This document shows positions 19,425-29,659 of a stretch of DNA of 64,000 nt, piece after piece (position 1 is the stretch's first letter; every line of letters starts with the position of its first letter). The stretch comes from Nitrospinota bacterium. GTDB taxonomy: Bacteria > Nitrospinota_A > UBA7883 > JACRLM01. Below the pieces are notes generated by a model, which ran no database searches, was not told the DNA's origin, and saw only the letters and a program-made list of their open reading frames with translations. A program made the translations under genes and the position numbers. Location of the stretch: NCBI GenBank assembly GCA_016208975.1, contig JACQXA010000004.1, positions 1,985,501-2,049,500 on the forward strand, given 5' to 3'.

Positions 19425-19455
19425 TTATCCCCAACCCCAGACAAGGCTGAACCAT

Positions 19456-21123
19456 ATGACAACCAGGACGGATAAATATCCCGCTCCCCGGAATATAGAC
19501 ATTCCGGAGAAGCCGTTAACCAGCCTTGTTATGGCCGCAGTGGCCAAGTACCCCGAGAATGTGGCGTTAAGCTTTTTCGGTACCGCCATTACTTACCGCC
19601 AGCTGGACAGATACATCCAGCAGGCCATGAACGTCCTGCGGTCGGTGGGGGTGGAAAAGGGGGACCGGGTGGCCATAATGGCGCCCAACTCTCCCCAGGC
19701 AGTAATAGCCTACCAGGCCATACTGCGTATTGGGGCCGTGGTGTCGCAAACAAACCCCCTCTACGTAGAGCGGGAGATAAAGGAGCAGTTTAACGACGCC
19801 GGGGTTGCCGTAGTTGTCACGCTGAACCTTTTCGCTCCGAAGATAAAAGCGGTTATGGGCTCCACGGCGCTTCGCAAGGCGCTGGTGTTCCGGCTGGAGG
19901 AATTTATGCCATGGCCCATGTCGTGGCTGTTCCAGCTTAAGCTGGCGCTGGAGCGCCGGAGCGTCCCCAATGTTGTCCATCCCGATTTCCTCAATTGGGA
20001 CGAGCTTGTCCGCTCGGCCCCGGGTCAGGCGGAGCATGCTTCCGTTGACCCGCTGGACACGGCTTTGCTCCAATACACAGGCGGCACCACCGGCGCGGCC
20101 AAAGGGGTGGCCCTCACCCATCGCAACGTGTTGTCCAACGCCCTGCAATGCCGGGCATGGTTCACCGCCGCCGAGGAGGGTAAAGAGGTGTTCATGCTGG
20201 CCCTGCCCATGTTCCACGCCTTCGGCATGACGGCGGGGCTTAACCTGGGGTTTTCGCTGGCGGGCAAGATAGTGCTTGTGCCAAAGTTCGAGGCCGATAC
20301 GGTGATGAAACTCATCGAAAAACACAGGGCCACCATTTTCCCCGGAGTGCCGGCCATGTACGTGGCCATCAACAACCATCCCAAGGCGCCTAAACGGAAC
20401 ATCTCCTCCATCAAATACTGCGTTTCCGGGGCCGCCCCGCTGGCGCTGGAGGTGAAATCCAGGTTCGAGAGCCTCACCGGGGGCAAACTGGTGGAAGGGT
20501 ACGGCCTTACCGAAGCCAGTCCCTGTACCCATTGCAACCCGCTGGATTGGGCAAAACCGGGAAGCATCGGCCTGCCATTGCCCAACACCGAAAGCCTGAT
20601 AGTCAAAGGCGAGGAGGCGGAAACCGCATCCACGGGGGAAATGGGGGAGCTTATCGTGCGCGGCCCGCAGGTTATGGCCGGTTATCACAACCGGCCCAAC
20701 GAGACCGCCCGGGTGGTCAAAAGCGGCTGGCTGTTCACAGGGGACATGGGGTACATGGACGAGGAAGGTTATGTGTTCCTCATGGACAGGAAAAAAGAGA
20801 TGATCATCTCCGGCGGGTGTAACGTTTACCCCAAAGAGGTGGAAGACGTCCTGTTCTCACTGCAAGGGGTGCTGGAGGCCGCCGTGGTAGGGGTGCGCGA
20901 CAGCCAGATGGGGGAGAAGGTGGTGGCGGCGGTGGTGTTAAAACCGGGAATAAAACTGGATGAAAAAGAGGTGATAGCCCATTGCAAGCGCCTGGTGGCC
21001 TCATACAAGGCGCCCAAGAAAATCTATTTCATGGAGAGCCTGCCAAAAACCGTCATCGGCAAGGTGCTTAAAAGGGTGCTTAAAGAAGAAATCGAGAAGA
21101 TGTCTCTGCGGTTACCGCACTGA
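19456..21123 (+). CDS. Long-chain acyl-CoA ligase (FadD-like AMP-forming)
   Basis: This 555-residue ANL-superfamily enzyme activates a carboxylic acid, most likely a long-chain fatty acid, to its CoA thioester. It has the P-loop LQYTGGTTGAAKGVALTH (about 209-225), EGYGLTEASP, and the A8 hinge region GDMGYMDEEGYVFLMDRKK. The catalytic Lys near the end is in KTVIGKVLKR. The order of motifs and length fit FadD. Context (ilvD upstream, ferritin-like gene downstream) does not narrow the substrate. Confidence 0.9.
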   Translation: MTTRTDKYPAPRNIDIPEKPLTSLVMAAVAKYPENVALSFFGTAITYRQLDRYIQQAMNVLRSVGVEKGDRVAIMAPNSPQAVIAYQAILRIGAVVSQTNPLYVEREIKEQFNDAGVAVVVTLNLFAPKIKAVMGSTALRKALVFRLEEFMPWPMSWLFQLKLALERRSVPNVVHPDFLNWDELVRSAPGQAEHASVDPLDTALLQYTGGTTGAAKGVALTHRNVLSNALQCRAWFTAAEEGKEVFMLALPMFHAFGMTAGLNLGFSLAGKIVLVPKFEADTVMKLIEKHRATIFPGVPAMYVAINNHPKAPKRNISSIKYCVSGAAPLALEVKSRFESLTGGKLVEGYGLTEASPCTHCNPLDWAKPGSIGLPLPNTESLIVKGEEAETASTGEMGELIVRGPQVMAGYHNRPNETARVVKSGWLFTGDMGYMDEEGYVFLMDRKKEMIISGGCNVYPKEVEDVLFSLQGVLEAAVVGVRDSQMGEKVVAAVVLKPGIKLDEKEVIAHCKRLVASYKAPKKIYFMESLPKTVIGKVLKRVLKEEIEKMSLRLPH

Positions 21124-21292
21124 TCCTCGCCTTTTCAGCCGCGACGGAATTGTCGCGCCCTTGACCCTCGTGTCTCACACCAACGCCTTGTTCGGGACTT
21201 GTGTCCATATTAATCAATATGTTCACCCTGGCCTGATCTATGCTTCCACTTAAATTGTTAAAGCAACCCATTAAATGGGGGAGGTTTAAGTC

Positions 21293-21811
21293 ATGGTAGC
21301 CATAGAAAAAGGCGAAATGACCGCCGTAGAGGTGATCAACACCGCCATATATAACGAGAAACTGGCCGCCGAGCATTATGAGATCCTGTGTGACATGTGC
21401 TTGAGGGCGGGGAACCCTTCAGTGTCGGATTTCTTCCATCATCAGGCCAACCGGGAACGGGGCCACTATAACCGGCTCATTAAGCTTAAAAGGAAACGGG
21501 GCAAGGATAACAGCCCGGCCGTGGGCGAATACATCCGCTGGGTGTTAAGCGAGTCGGGCGCCGGGGCCAAATTCCTCCCCTCCCTGAACATGGACGAAGC
21601 TCTCAAGATGGTGGAGAGCCGGGAGAACGACGCCTGCCGGTTCTATTCGGAAGCCGCCAGGAAAACCACGGATCCGGAGCTGGCGGGAATTTTCGCCGCC
21701 CTGGCCGAGGAGGAAAGCCATCACCAGTACCTGGCCAGAAAGCTACGAACGGATTTTGAGCAGAAGGGCATCATAGACGAGATGGATTACGTGGATCTCG
21801 GTTTTGAATAA
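21293..21811 (+). CDS. Ferritin-like / rubrerythrin-type diiron protein
   Basis: A 172-residue four-helix protein with repeated E...ExxH patterns: NEKLAAEHYEILCD and ANRERGHYNRLIKL in the first half, ESRENDACRFYSEAA and LAEEESHHQYLARKL in the second. These Glu and His residues can hold a diiron centre, as in the rubrerythrin-like domain; no rubredoxin cysteines are present. Likely roles are peroxide reduction or iron handling. It has an SD-like GGGGGAGG upstream of the ATG and is followed by a strong terminator at 21915-21948, so it ends its transcript. Confidence 0.85.
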   Translation: MVAIEKGEMTAVEVINTAIYNEKLAAEHYEILCDMCLRAGNPSVSDFFHHQANRERGHYNRLIKLKRKRGKDNSPAVGEYIRWVLSESGAGAKFLPSLNMDEALKMVESRENDACRFYSEAARKTTDPELAGIFAALAEEESHHQYLARKLRTDFEQKGIIDEMDYVDLGFE

Positions 21812-21914
21812 GGGCTCTCTTTACCCCCACGGGGAAGCCTTTGGACAGGCCGCGCGCCATGATGACAGGTAACAGGATGGGTGTATGCTTCTTGTCCTCC
21901 CCTGACACCCCAAA

Positions 21915-21948
21915 GGGTGGCCGCAAATAGCGGTCACCCCTTTTTTTT
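21915..21948 (+). terminator. Rho-independent terminator after the ferritin-like gene
   Basis: GGGTGGCCGC (21915-21924) pairs with GCGGTCACCC (21930-21939), nine of ten positions, around an AAATA loop. Eight T's follow at 21941-21948. Confidence 0.9.
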
Positions 21949-22105
21949 GCCTGCGTAATACGCGCGCTGTTTGTGTTCAAGGGTGAGAAGGTATGGGCTC
22001 ATAGCGTGCCGGGTATTGAAATATAATAAAACTATGGTTCCCCTTTGGCCATTAACTGGTAGAATAACCGGGTGGTATAAACGCAGGGTGGGAGCGGGAA
22101 GCCGT

Positions 22106-24001
22106 ATGGGGTTTTCAATTCTTTCCAGTCTTCTTCCCAGGATAATCCTGCTCGCGCTCATATCAACCATCCCTTCAGCTTTCCTCATTTTCAGCGCCGC
22201 CGTGGATCAAAAGCGGGTGATGAGCGAACACATCAACCAGGAAATGGCCTCCCTCGTCAAGCTTATGGTTGTAAAGCACGAGGTGCTTATCAATAGCGTC
22301 TACGACACGCTTTTCCTCATCTCCAAGGAAATCGGCGGCCACTGGAACGACGCTGAAGCGGCGCGTTCTATCATCAGCTCCGCCATAAACCAGCATCCAT
22401 ATTTCGCCAATATCGGCGTCCTGTCGCCAGAAGGCGACCTTATGTATTCGGCGGTGAAACCAGCAGAGCGGTCCAACTTCGCCGACAGGCCCTATTTCAG
22501 GAGGGCGCTGGAGACCGGCGCGTTCTCCATCGGGGAACTCCAGGTGGGCCGGATTGTCAAAAAGCCCACCGTCAATTTCGCGTATCCGGTAAAAGGTGAT
22601 GGGGGCAAACTTAACGGTGTGGCGTTCATCGCTTTATCCGTGGAGCATATGGTGGAATTGATCAAGGAGATCAACGCCCCCTCATATACGGCCATCACGG
22701 TGCTGGACAGGCAGGGGAAAATAGTCACCCGGTGGCCCGGGCAGTCCCGCTGGGTGGGGGTTTCTACGGCGAACACCCCGCTTATGCAAAACGTTATGGC
22801 CAAAAGGAACGGGGTGGAGACCATGACTGGGGTGGACGGTGAGCCCAGGATTTATTCCTACGCCACCTTGTCCCGTCCGGGGTACGGGCCAGTATTCTTC
22901 ATGATAGCCGGAACGCCGGAGCAGGCGGCCCTGGCCGAAGTGGACCGGGCTTTTAACCGTCACATGCTTTATTTGTTCCTGGCAACCTCTCTTGCAATGT
23001 CCGGGGCGTGGGTTCTGGGCAAAAGGCTGGTCATTAACAAAATAGAAAAACTGGCGGGCGCGGCCAGGGAAATCGCGGCATCGGGAGCTATGGGGGCCAG
23101 GACCGGCCTTGAACACGGGAAAGACGAGATTGGCCAGCTGGCCCTGGCCTTCGACGAAATGGCCGAGACGCTGGAGAAAAAGGCCGTGGAGCTTGAAAAA
23201 TCCAGGGTGGAGGTCCATCGCGCCAAGGAGGAACTGGAAAGGCGGGTTGCCGAGCGCACGGTTCAGCTGGAAGAGGCCAACAAGGAACTGGAGGCGTTCA
23301 GTTATTCGGTATCCCACGATCTAAGGGCGCCTTTAAGGACGGTGGACGGTTTCAGCCTTGCGCTATATGAGGACTACCAGGGCAAACTGGATGACGCCGC
23401 CAGGGATTACCTTGGCAGGATACGCTCCGGCGCCAGGAGGATGGGCGAATTGATCGACGACATGCTCAAACTCTCCCGCATAAGCCGGACACAAGCGAAG
23501 ACGGGTTTGGTGGACTTAAGCAGGCTGGCGCTCTCGATTGTGGAAAATCTCAGGATAGCCAATCCGGACAGGGAGGTGGAGTTTGATGTCCAGGCGGGTA
23601 TGAAAGCCGAAGGGGACGAGGATCTCCTGCGCATAGCCCTGGAAAACCTGCTGGGCAACAGCTGGAAGTTCACCTCGAATGTCCCGCAAGCCAGGGTGGA
23701 GTTTAAGGCCAGGTTGGGTGAAAAGGGGGAGAGGCTCTATTACGTCCGGGACAACGGCGCCGGGTTCGATATGAAATACGCATCCAGGCTGTTCGGGGTA
23801 TTCCAGCGGCTACATGACGCCAGCGAGTTCCAGGGCACCGGAGTGGGCCTGGCCACGGTACAACGGATTATCCATAAACACGGCGGGCGGATATCCGCCG
23901 AATCGGAGCCAGGCAAAGGAGCTGTTTTCTATTTTACTTTAAGGAAACCGGGGGAGGCTGAAACCGATGTTATCGAAAACCATATTTCTGGTGGAGGATA
24001 A
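22106..24001 (+). CDS. Membrane-bound sensor histidine kinase with extracytoplasmic cache-type domain
   Basis: The 631-residue kinase has a first membrane helix (about 8-30, IILLALISTIPSAFLIFSA). A periplasmic double-cache-like region follows (about 35-285), then a second helix (YLFLATSLAMSGAWVLG), a HAMP-like linker and a coiled coil rich in Glu and Lys. The kinase core has SYSVSHDLRAPLRTVDGF (phospho-His about residue 440) and a HATPase with DNGAGFDM and GTGVGLATVQRI. The frame opens at 21971, but the ATG at 22106, shortly before the first helix and after GGGAG, is a better start. Its last 35 bases overlap the next response regulator gene, a likely direct partner. Confidence 0.88.
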   Translation: MGFSILSSLLPRIILLALISTIPSAFLIFSAAVDQKRVMSEHINQEMASLVKLMVVKHEVLINSVYDTLFLISKEIGGHWNDAEAARSIISSAINQHPYFANIGVLSPEGDLMYSAVKPAERSNFADRPYFRRALETGAFSIGELQVGRIVKKPTVNFAYPVKGDGGKLNGVAFIALSVEHMVELIKEINAPSYTAITVLDRQGKIVTRWPGQSRWVGVSTANTPLMQNVMAKRNGVETMTGVDGEPRIYSYATLSRPGYGPVFFMIAGTPEQAALAEVDRAFNRHMLYLFLATSLAMSGAWVLGKRLVINKIEKLAGAAREIAASGAMGARTGLEHGKDEIGQLALAFDEMAETLEKKAVELEKSRVEVHRAKEELERRVAERTVQLEEANKELEAFSYSVSHDLRAPLRTVDGFSLALYEDYQGKLDDAARDYLGRIRSGARRMGELIDDMLKLSRISRTQAKTGLVDLSRLALSIVENLRIANPDREVEFDVQAGMKAEGDEDLLRIALENLLGNSWKFTSNVPQARVEFKARLGEKGERLYYVRDNGAGFDMKYASRLFGVFQRLHDASEFQGTGVGLATVQRIIHKHGGRISAESEPGKGAVFYFTLRKPGEAETDVIENHISGGG

Positions 24002-24383
24002 TCCGGACGATGTGGCGCTTACCTTGAGGGCGTTTAAACAAGCCAACATCAGTAACAACATCTCCATCGCCAGGAACGGCGAGGAGGCGCTGGACATGCT
24101 GTTCGCCATGGAAAAATTGCCAGCGGTGGTCCTGCTGGACTTGAACCTGCCGAAAATGGACGGGCTGGAGGTGTTAAAGGCGCTCCGCGAAAACGAGAGG
24201 ACCAGTATGCTACCAGTGGTGATCCTCACATCATCCATGGAGGATAGGGATATTGCGGAGGGGTATGCGTTGGGCGCCAACAGTTACATCGTCAAGCCGG
24301 TGGACTTCGGCCAATTCGCCACGGCGGCCAAACAGGTGGGGTTGTACTGGCTCGTGCTGAACGAGACGCCGCCCAAACAGTAA
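23967..24383 (+). CDS. Single-domain response regulator (Rcp1-like)
   Basis: The 138-residue protein is a lone receiver domain. It has the acidic pair EDNPDD near residue 10, the phospho-acceptor Asp in VVLLDLNLPKMDGLEV, Thr/Ser in VILTSS, and Lys in YIVKPVDF. The NPDD N-terminus is typical of phytochrome-partner Rcp1 regulators. There is no output domain, so it probably shuttles phosphate between proteins. It overlaps the upstream kinase gene by 35 bases and precedes the next hybrid kinase by 15, forming a three-gene signalling unit. Confidence 0.92.
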   Translation: MLSKTIFLVEDNPDDVALTLRAFKQANISNNISIARNGEEALDMLFAMEKLPAVVLLDLNLPKMDGLEVLKALRENERTSMLPVVILTSSMEDRDIAEGYALGANSYIVKPVDFGQFATAAKQVGLYWLVLNETPPKQ

Positions 24384-24398
24384 AAAAAGGAGGGGCGC

Positions 24399-25973
24399 AT
24401 GCCCGGCAGGATAAACCTTCTATTGGTGGAAGATTCGGAAGACGACGCCTTACTTGTCAGCCGCGCCCTTACGCGAGGCGGCATGGAAGTGGAGCCAACC
24501 CGGGTTTGCACGAGGGAAGCCATGGAGTCGTGTCTGAGGGAAAAGCAGATCGACATTATCCTGTCCGATCACAAGATGCCGGATTTTGACTCCTACGGGG
24601 CTTTGGACACCCTTAAAAAAAGCGGGCTGGACATCCCCTTCATAATAGTCTCCGGAACCATTGGCGAAGACAAGGCCGTGGAGGCCATGAAAGCCGGCGC
24701 CAGCGACTACATACTTAAAGACAAGCTGGACAGGCTGGCGCCAGCCGTGGAAAGGGAGCTTAAGGAAGCGGATGGCCGCCGTTTGCGAAGAGAGGCGGAA
24801 AAAGAGAAAGAGGAGAGCGAAAAGCGGTTTCGAATGCTGGTGAACGCCGCGCCGGACGCGGTGATACTGGTGGACGGCGATGGCTGTGTCATTTTCTGGA
24901 GCGGCGTCGCGGAGGCCATGTTCGGCCACCCCGCGGCGCAGGCGTCAGGCCGGAAAATCCACGAGCTTATCCTTCCGGCCGGGCGCCCCCCGGCTTGTCT
25001 TGAGATGCTTGATAACCTCCGTCAATCATCATCAAACGTTCCTAAAACCGATACGTTTGAGATCACCGCCGCCAGGATGGACGGCAAGGAGTTTCCGGCG
25101 GAAATATCCATGTCCGCCGAACAGCTTGGAGGCCAATTGCATTTCATCGTTATTGTGCGGGACATAAGCGAGCGCAAACGGACCGAGCGGATGTTGCTCC
25201 AGTCGGAGAAAATGGCCTCCATCGGCCAGATGGCCGCCGGGCTTGTGCATGAGATCAACTCCCCCCTTACATTCGTGTATTCCAACTATGCCTATGTAAG
25301 GGAGAAGATGCTCCTGGTGTTCAAAACTCTGGAGTCAGTGACCGGAGCGTCCAAACAGCCGCTTGGAAAGCCCTCGCCCAACGCCATGGACAGCCTTGAG
25401 GCCATCGTGGGGATGAAGGACGAACTGAACTCCGCCATAGACGAGTCTATCGAAGGGGCAAGGCGGATAATGGGGATAGTAAAAGACCTGAAGAACTTCT
25501 CCCATGCCTCTGAGGACCGGTGGGAGCCAGTGGACGTTAACAGCGCGCTGGATAGCGCGTTAAACATCGCCCGTAGCGAGGTGAAATACAAAGCCCGGGT
25601 TGTGAAGGAGTATGGCGACCTCCCAATGATAGACGCCATCGGCGGCCAGCTTGGGCAGGTTTTTCTCAACCTCATCATAAACGCCGCGCAGGCCATAAAG
25701 AGCCATGGCTCCATAAAGCTGAAGACCCGCGTCCAGGACGGGGGGATTCTGGCGCAAATAAGCGATACCGGCGAGGGGATACCGGAAGAATACCTGGACA
25801 GGATTTTCGACCCGTTTTTCACCACCAAACCCACGGGGCAGGGCACCGGCCTGGGGCTTTCCATATCTTACGGGATAATTCAAAAACATAAGGGCAGGAT
25901 CACCGTGGACAGTGGCCCCGGCGAGGGGACAACATTCTCCATATGGCTTCCGGAATCCCCCAGAGGCCAATAA
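24399..25973 (+). CDS. REC-PAS hybrid histidine kinase
   Basis: This 524-residue soluble kinase begins with a receiver (about 5-125; phospho-acceptor in [15 protein letters not shown]). A coiled linker and a PAS domain follow (about 145-260; [19 protein letters not shown]). The kinase core has [21 protein letters not shown] as the phosphorylated His box (about 285) and a HATPase with [23 protein letters not shown] and [13 protein letters not shown]. The His box form is that of NtrB/ZraS-like kinases. As the last gene of the kinase / Rcp1-like / hybrid-kinase unit, it may receive phosphate from the upstream proteins through its receiver. Confidence 0.92.
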   Translation: MPGRINLLLVEDSEDDALLVSRALTRGGMEVEPTRVCTREAMESCLREKQIDIILSDHKMPDFDSYGALDTLKKSGLDIPFIIVSGTIGEDKAVEAMKAGASDYILKDKLDRLAPAVERELKEADGRRLRREAEKEKEESEKRFRMLVNAAPDAVILVDGDGCVIFWSGVAEAMFGHPAAQASGRKIHELILPAGRPPACLEMLDNLRQSSSNVPKTDTFEITAARMDGKEFPAEISMSAEQLGGQLHFIVIVRDISERKRTERMLLQSEKMASIGQMAAGLVHEINSPLTFVYSNYAYVREKMLLVFKTLESVTGASKQPLGKPSPNAMDSLEAIVGMKDELNSAIDESIEGARRIMGIVKDLKNFSHASEDRWEPVDVNSALDSALNIARSEVKYKARVVKEYGDLPMIDAIGGQLGQVFLNLIINAAQAIKSHGSIKLKTRVQDGGILAQISDTGEGIPEEYLDRIFDPFFTTKPTGQGTGLGLSISYGIIQKHKGRITVDSGPGEGTTFSIWLPESPRGQ

Positions 25974-25994
25974 GCTCCCCTCAAACCGGGAGGC

Positions 25995-27431
25995 TTATTC
26001 TCCGTCCCCCTGCACCAGCCACATCAATTCCTGGATGACATCGTGCAGTTGGGCGGACTGCTCGGAAAGGGTCTGGGCCGCCGCGGCGGTTTCCTCCGAC
26101 CCGGCGGCGGTCTGCTGGGTTGTGTTATCCAACTGTCCCACCGCGATGTTGATCTGCGCTATCCTGTCGGCCTGCTCGGCGCTTTTCCTGGCGATGGTCT
26201 CCACGGTCTGCCCCACCTTCTCCGCCGAGACTGATATTCCCGATAGCGATTCGGACAGTTTCCCCACAAGATCCACCCCGTCCTTGGAGCTTTTGTCCGC
26301 CGTGGTAATGAGGCTGGAGGTGGTTTTTACCGCCTCGCCCACCCGCTGGGCCAGGCTTCGCACCTCTTCGGCCACCACGGCGAAACCCTTGCCATGCTCG
26401 CCGGCCCTGGCGGCCTCCACCGCCGCGTTCAACGCCAGCAGGTTCGTCTGGAACGCTATGTCCTCGATCACCTTCATGATGCGCGATATTTCCATGGAAC
26501 TTTTTGAAATGCCGCGCATGGCGTCCATGGCGCTCTCCATCCGCTTGCGACCCCCGGCTACCGACGAGTTTACCTCTGTCATCAGCTTTTCGGCCATGCC
26601 CGCCTCGTCGGCGTTTTCCTTGGCCGAAGAGGCCAGTTCGCTCAATGTGGCGGAAGTCTCCTCCAGCGAGGCCGCCTGCTGGGTGGCCGCCTCGGCCAGG
26701 GCGCGGGACGCCTCCGCCACCTGGGAGGACGCGCTGTCCACAGCGTTGGAATTGTCTGTCAGTTGCCCCACCACACCCGTGAGCGGCGCGGTGACGTTTT
26801 TCCTGGTGAAAACCGCAAGCAGGGCCAGCAGGGCTAAAAGCTCCACGGCGATTATGCCAGCTTGCCAGGCGATCCCGGCGGTTATCCGTTTGTCCGCCGA
26901 CTCCATGGAGATGAGCATGCTAACACCGCCGTTAACGCCCCCCAGCTGGCCTTCGTGACAGTCCAGGCAACGGATCATGCCGCCGCGGCTATCCACAATG
27001 ATAAAAGGGACCACAGCCCTTAATTGGCGATGGCCGGAGCCGTTGACGATCAAAAATTCGGGCTTGCCCGTTTCCAGCACCCTCCGTTCCACGTCATCCT
27101 GGGGCTGTTCACCCGGCAAACCTTCGCCAAACTGGTCGGTGACCGACTTGCTTCTGAAAATCCGCAACTCATCGAGCCCCTCGATGGTGCCTTTCATGAG
27201 CTTTGTGAAATACTCCCGCTCGGCGATGGTCCCCTGTACCATCATCGTGTTCAGGGAGCTTAATACTGTTTCCGATACGCCATTGGCGTAAGAGCGGGTC
27301 TGCTCGAACGCGGTGGCTTCCTGGTCCTTGATCGACCACCAGGCGTTGAAGCCGAATACGGCGATGATGGCCACCGCCAGGGAAACAATAAGCTTGGAGC
27401 CAAGGGACAGCCTGTGATACCAATCAATCAT
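25995..27431 (-). CDS. Methyl-accepting chemotaxis protein with a c-type heme motif in its sensor domain
   Basis: The 478-residue receptor has membrane helices at about 13-33 and 190-212. Between them lies a periplasmic sensor of about 155 residues containing Cys155-Leu-Asp-Cys158-His159 (IRCLDCHEG). The signalling part includes the highly conserved hairpin tip [38 protein letters not shown]. The CxxCH outside the membrane implies a covalently bound heme c, as described for Geobacter receptors with heme-containing PAS-like sensors; redox or gas sensing is inferred. It is a single gene converging on the hybrid kinase gene. Confidence 0.92.
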   Translation of the reverse strand: MIDWYHRLSLGSKLIVSLAVAIIAVFGFNAWWSIKDQEATAFEQTRSYANGVSETVLSSLNTMMVQGTIAEREYFTKLMKGTIEGLDELRIFRSKSVTDQFGEGLPGEQPQDDVERRVLETGKPEFLIVNGSGHRQLRAVVPFIIVDSRGGMIRCLDCHEGQLGGVNGGVSMLISMESADKRITAGIAWQAGIIAVELLALLALLAVFTRKNVTAPLTGVVGQLTDNSNAVDSASSQVAEASRALAEAATQQAASLEETSATLSELASSAKENADEAGMAEKLMTEVNSSVAGGRKRMESAMDAMRGISKSSMEISRIMKVIEDIAFQTNLLALNAAVEAARAGEHGKGFAVVAEEVRSLAQRVGEAVKTTSSLITTADKSSKDGVDLVGKLSESLSGISVSAEKVGQTVETIARKSAEQADRIAQINIAVGQLDNTTQQTAAGSEETAAAAQTLSEQSAQLHDVIQELMWLVQGDGE

Positions 27432-27712
27432 AATCCTAGCCTAGCCGCTGGTTTTAGTTGAACGAATTGTCACTGGATATGATGCCCTGGCCGCTTGATC
27501 AGTAAATCCCCCACAGCCTGATAGCGGACATTGCGTGAAGCTTATCCCAAATTTTCACGCTTGGGGAAAAAAATGCGCCGCAACCCGGTTTTTCATCAAG
27601 ATTATCCAGCGGCATGCGCCCGGGATCACGTTTTAATACCCATTCCCATAGGGCCGGTAACGGCCAATCTTCCAAGTGGAAAGCCGGGTAAAATCCAGGG
27701 GAAAAGTAGTTC

Positions 27713-27741
27713 TTGACATTAAATGAGGGTTGGGGTAAAAA
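27713..27741 (+). promoter_or_regulatory. Candidate sigma-70-type promoter for the cytochrome oxidase operon
   Basis: TTGACA at 27713-27718 is followed after 17 bases by TAAAAA at 27736-27741. It is the best match in the 594-base gap (27432-28025) between the chemoreceptor and ctaE. The rest of the gap shows no convincing gene; a 61-codon frame at 27531-27716 lacks a start context. An alternative ATG for ctaE at 27891, also with a good ribosome-binding site, lies downstream of this promoter. Confidence 0.45.
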
Positions 27742-28025
27742 CAGCTGTAATTTGGGTTGGACAAAAGTCTAGCCCGGTATTCCTGATTATTCAAAAAGAG
27801 AAATAAATCAAGCGTTTCTCGTCAAACCGTCCGTATAGTTCTTGTCGTTTTAGGGGTTTATTACTGGCGGGGTTTTGAATATCAGGAGGGATGTTTCAGA
27901 AAAAAAGCCTTTATGCGCCGTTGTTCACGGCGCGGGTTTTTGAGCAAGTTTCCGGCCACCTGGGTGTCCGGGAATTAGGTTTTTCAAACATTCTAGCAAC
28001 CATTTTTAAAGGGGGAGGGTATTGT

Positions 28026-28793
28026 ATGGCGCATAATGAAGGCCATGCGGGCCACACGGTCCACCACTGGGAAGTAAGCGCGTATCCGCTTATCCTGGTG
28101 GCCGGTATTTTCTTTGCGTTGCCGATAGCGTTCGCGCTGTTCTTCCAGTATGGAAACGGCACAATGGCCGCCGCGGCCCTTGGTATCGGCACACCGCTTC
28201 TTATCTGGGGCGTCGCCGGTTGGACCAAGGAAGGCGTGGCCAACAGGGATAAAGAGCACGGGTATGCCCTTACCGGCCTTCCCATCTTCATCGTTTCCGA
28301 GGTGCTCATATTCCTTTCGCTGTTCGCCTCTTACTGGACGCTCCGGCTTTCGGCCTCCGTATGGCCCCCCGCCGGTAGCCCCGAGATCGGCATCACGATA
28401 CCTCTGGTCATGACGGTGATACTGGTCAGCTCCTCTTTCACATATCACCTGGGCGAAATGAGGCTTGAAGAGGGTGACAACAAAGGTTTCACCAACTGGC
28501 TGATCATTTCCATCCTGCTTGGCGCGTTGTTCCTGGGTTGCACCGCGTATGAGTACAACCACCTGATCGGCGAAGGTTTCGTGTTCGGCACCAACGCCAA
28601 GAGCACGGCTTTCTTCTCCATTACCGGTTTCCACGCCTCTCACGTGCTGGTCGGCCTGGGCGCTTTCGTCGCCGTGCTGATACCCGCGCTGGGCGGCGCC
28701 ATAAGCCACACCTTCGCCAAAGGGGCCGGGATTTACTGGCACTTCGTCGATATCGTGTGGTTCTTCGTGGTGAGCCAGATTTACCTCTGGTAA
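28026..28793 (+). CDS. ctaE: Cytochrome c oxidase subunit III
   Basis: The 255-residue membrane protein has about seven helices and the COX3 hallmarks SEVLIFLSLFASYW, FFSITGFHASHVLVG and the final GIYWHFVDIVWFFVVSQIYLW. It surrounds and stabilises subunit I. I start at the ATG at 28026, preceded by GGGGGAGGG, because MAHNEGHAGHTVHHWEVS is a normal His-rich N-terminus. The frame is open from another ATG with good SD at 27891, which would add 45 unusual residues. It is the first gene of the order III-SCO-II-I-ctaA-ctaB, which is not the common order. Confidence 0.92.
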   Translation: MAHNEGHAGHTVHHWEVSAYPLILVAGIFFALPIAFALFFQYGNGTMAAAALGIGTPLLIWGVAGWTKEGVANRDKEHGYALTGLPIFIVSEVLIFLSLFASYWTLRLSASVWPPAGSPEIGITIPLVMTVILVSSSFTYHLGEMRLEEGDNKGFTNWLIISILLGALFLGCTAYEYNHLIGEGFVFGTNAKSTAFFSITGFHASHVLVGLGAFVAVLIPALGGAISHTFAKGAGIYWHFVDIVWFFVVSQIYLW

Positions 28794-28812
28794 TGTCACG
28801 GGAATAGGTGAA

Positions 28813-29658
28813 GTGAATACGCTTGGCTCACGCGCCGTCTTTATGGCGGTGGTGATTATGACAGCGGTGGCGGCTGGCGCCTCCGCCCAGAACGGGTTTC
28901 GCCCGCCTGACTCGGAATTGGATCCCGAGGTCCTCAGGGTGGACGAGAGCGTGTATCTGGGGGTGAAGCCGGCCAGGGAGACCGCCCTCGTTTTAGACGA
29001 TGGCCGGGAGGTGACTCTGGGGGATTTCCGGGGCAAGCCTCTTATTCTGGTCCTCTCCTATTTCACCTGCGACGGTTTCTGTCCGGCCTTCAACGCGGAC
29101 CTGCAAAAGGTCCTCGAGAAGGTGGAGGCTTTGAAAAACGTGAAAATCGGCGACGATTTCACGGTTCTTACGGTCTCTTTCGACAAGAACGACACGAAGG
29201 ATTCGTCGGCCATGTTCCACCGCTCCATGGGTATGTCCGGGAAGATCGGTGATAACTGGCGGATGGCCACCTTCAAGGACCCGGCGGACCTGGCGAAAAT
29301 CACGTCGGGGCTTGGGTTCAAGTTTTTCTGGTCGCCGGCGGACAGGATGTTTTTCCACCCAGGCGTTTATTACTTCATGTCGCCCGAGGGGCGGGTTGTG
29401 AGGATACTTCAGCATTCCGTAGCGGAGCCCAGAGACATGGAGCTGGCGATAATCGAGAGCAAGTTCAACAAGCTTGCCCCCTCGGAGGCCGGTAACATGG
29501 TGATGAGCATGTGCTACAGCTACAATTTCAAGGAAGGCAAGTACGGTCTGAACTACCCACTCTTCATCTCTTTCGGATCTTTGGTTACGGGAGTCACGGC
29601 GTTTTTATTCGCCGCTAATTTTCAGAGGAAAAAGGCAAAAAGAGGCAAGGAGAGCTAA
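28813..29658 (+). CDS. SCO1/SenC copper chaperone
   Basis: SCO proteins deliver copper to, or reduce, the CuA site of oxidase subunit II. The 281-residue protein has a signal sequence (about 1-24), a thioredoxin-like domain with the copper-binding CDGFCPAFN (C-x3-C), and the conserved His in FFHPGVYYF. There is an extra membrane helix near the C-terminus (about 248-270, LFISFGSLVTGVTAFLFAAN). The start is GTG at 28813. It sits between subunits III and II, and ctaC begins one base after its stop codon, so it clearly serves this oxidase. Confidence 0.92.
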   Translation: MNTLGSRAVFMAVVIMTAVAAGASAQNGFRPPDSELDPEVLRVDESVYLGVKPARETALVLDDGREVTLGDFRGKPLILVLSYFTCDGFCPAFNADLQKVLEKVEALKNVKIGDDFTVLTVSFDKNDTKDSSAMFHRSMGMSGKIGDNWRMATFKDPADLAKITSGLGFKFFWSPADRMFFHPGVYYFMSPEGRVVRILQHSVAEPRDMELAIIESKFNKLAPSEAGNMVMSMCYSYNFKEGKYGLNYPLFISFGSLVTGVTAFLFAANFQRKKAKRGKES

Positions 29659-29659
29659 T

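Noticed and set aside
27531-27716. 61-codon frame before the oxidase operon
   Set aside because: No ribosome-binding site, no domain, and the candidate promoter begins within its last codons.
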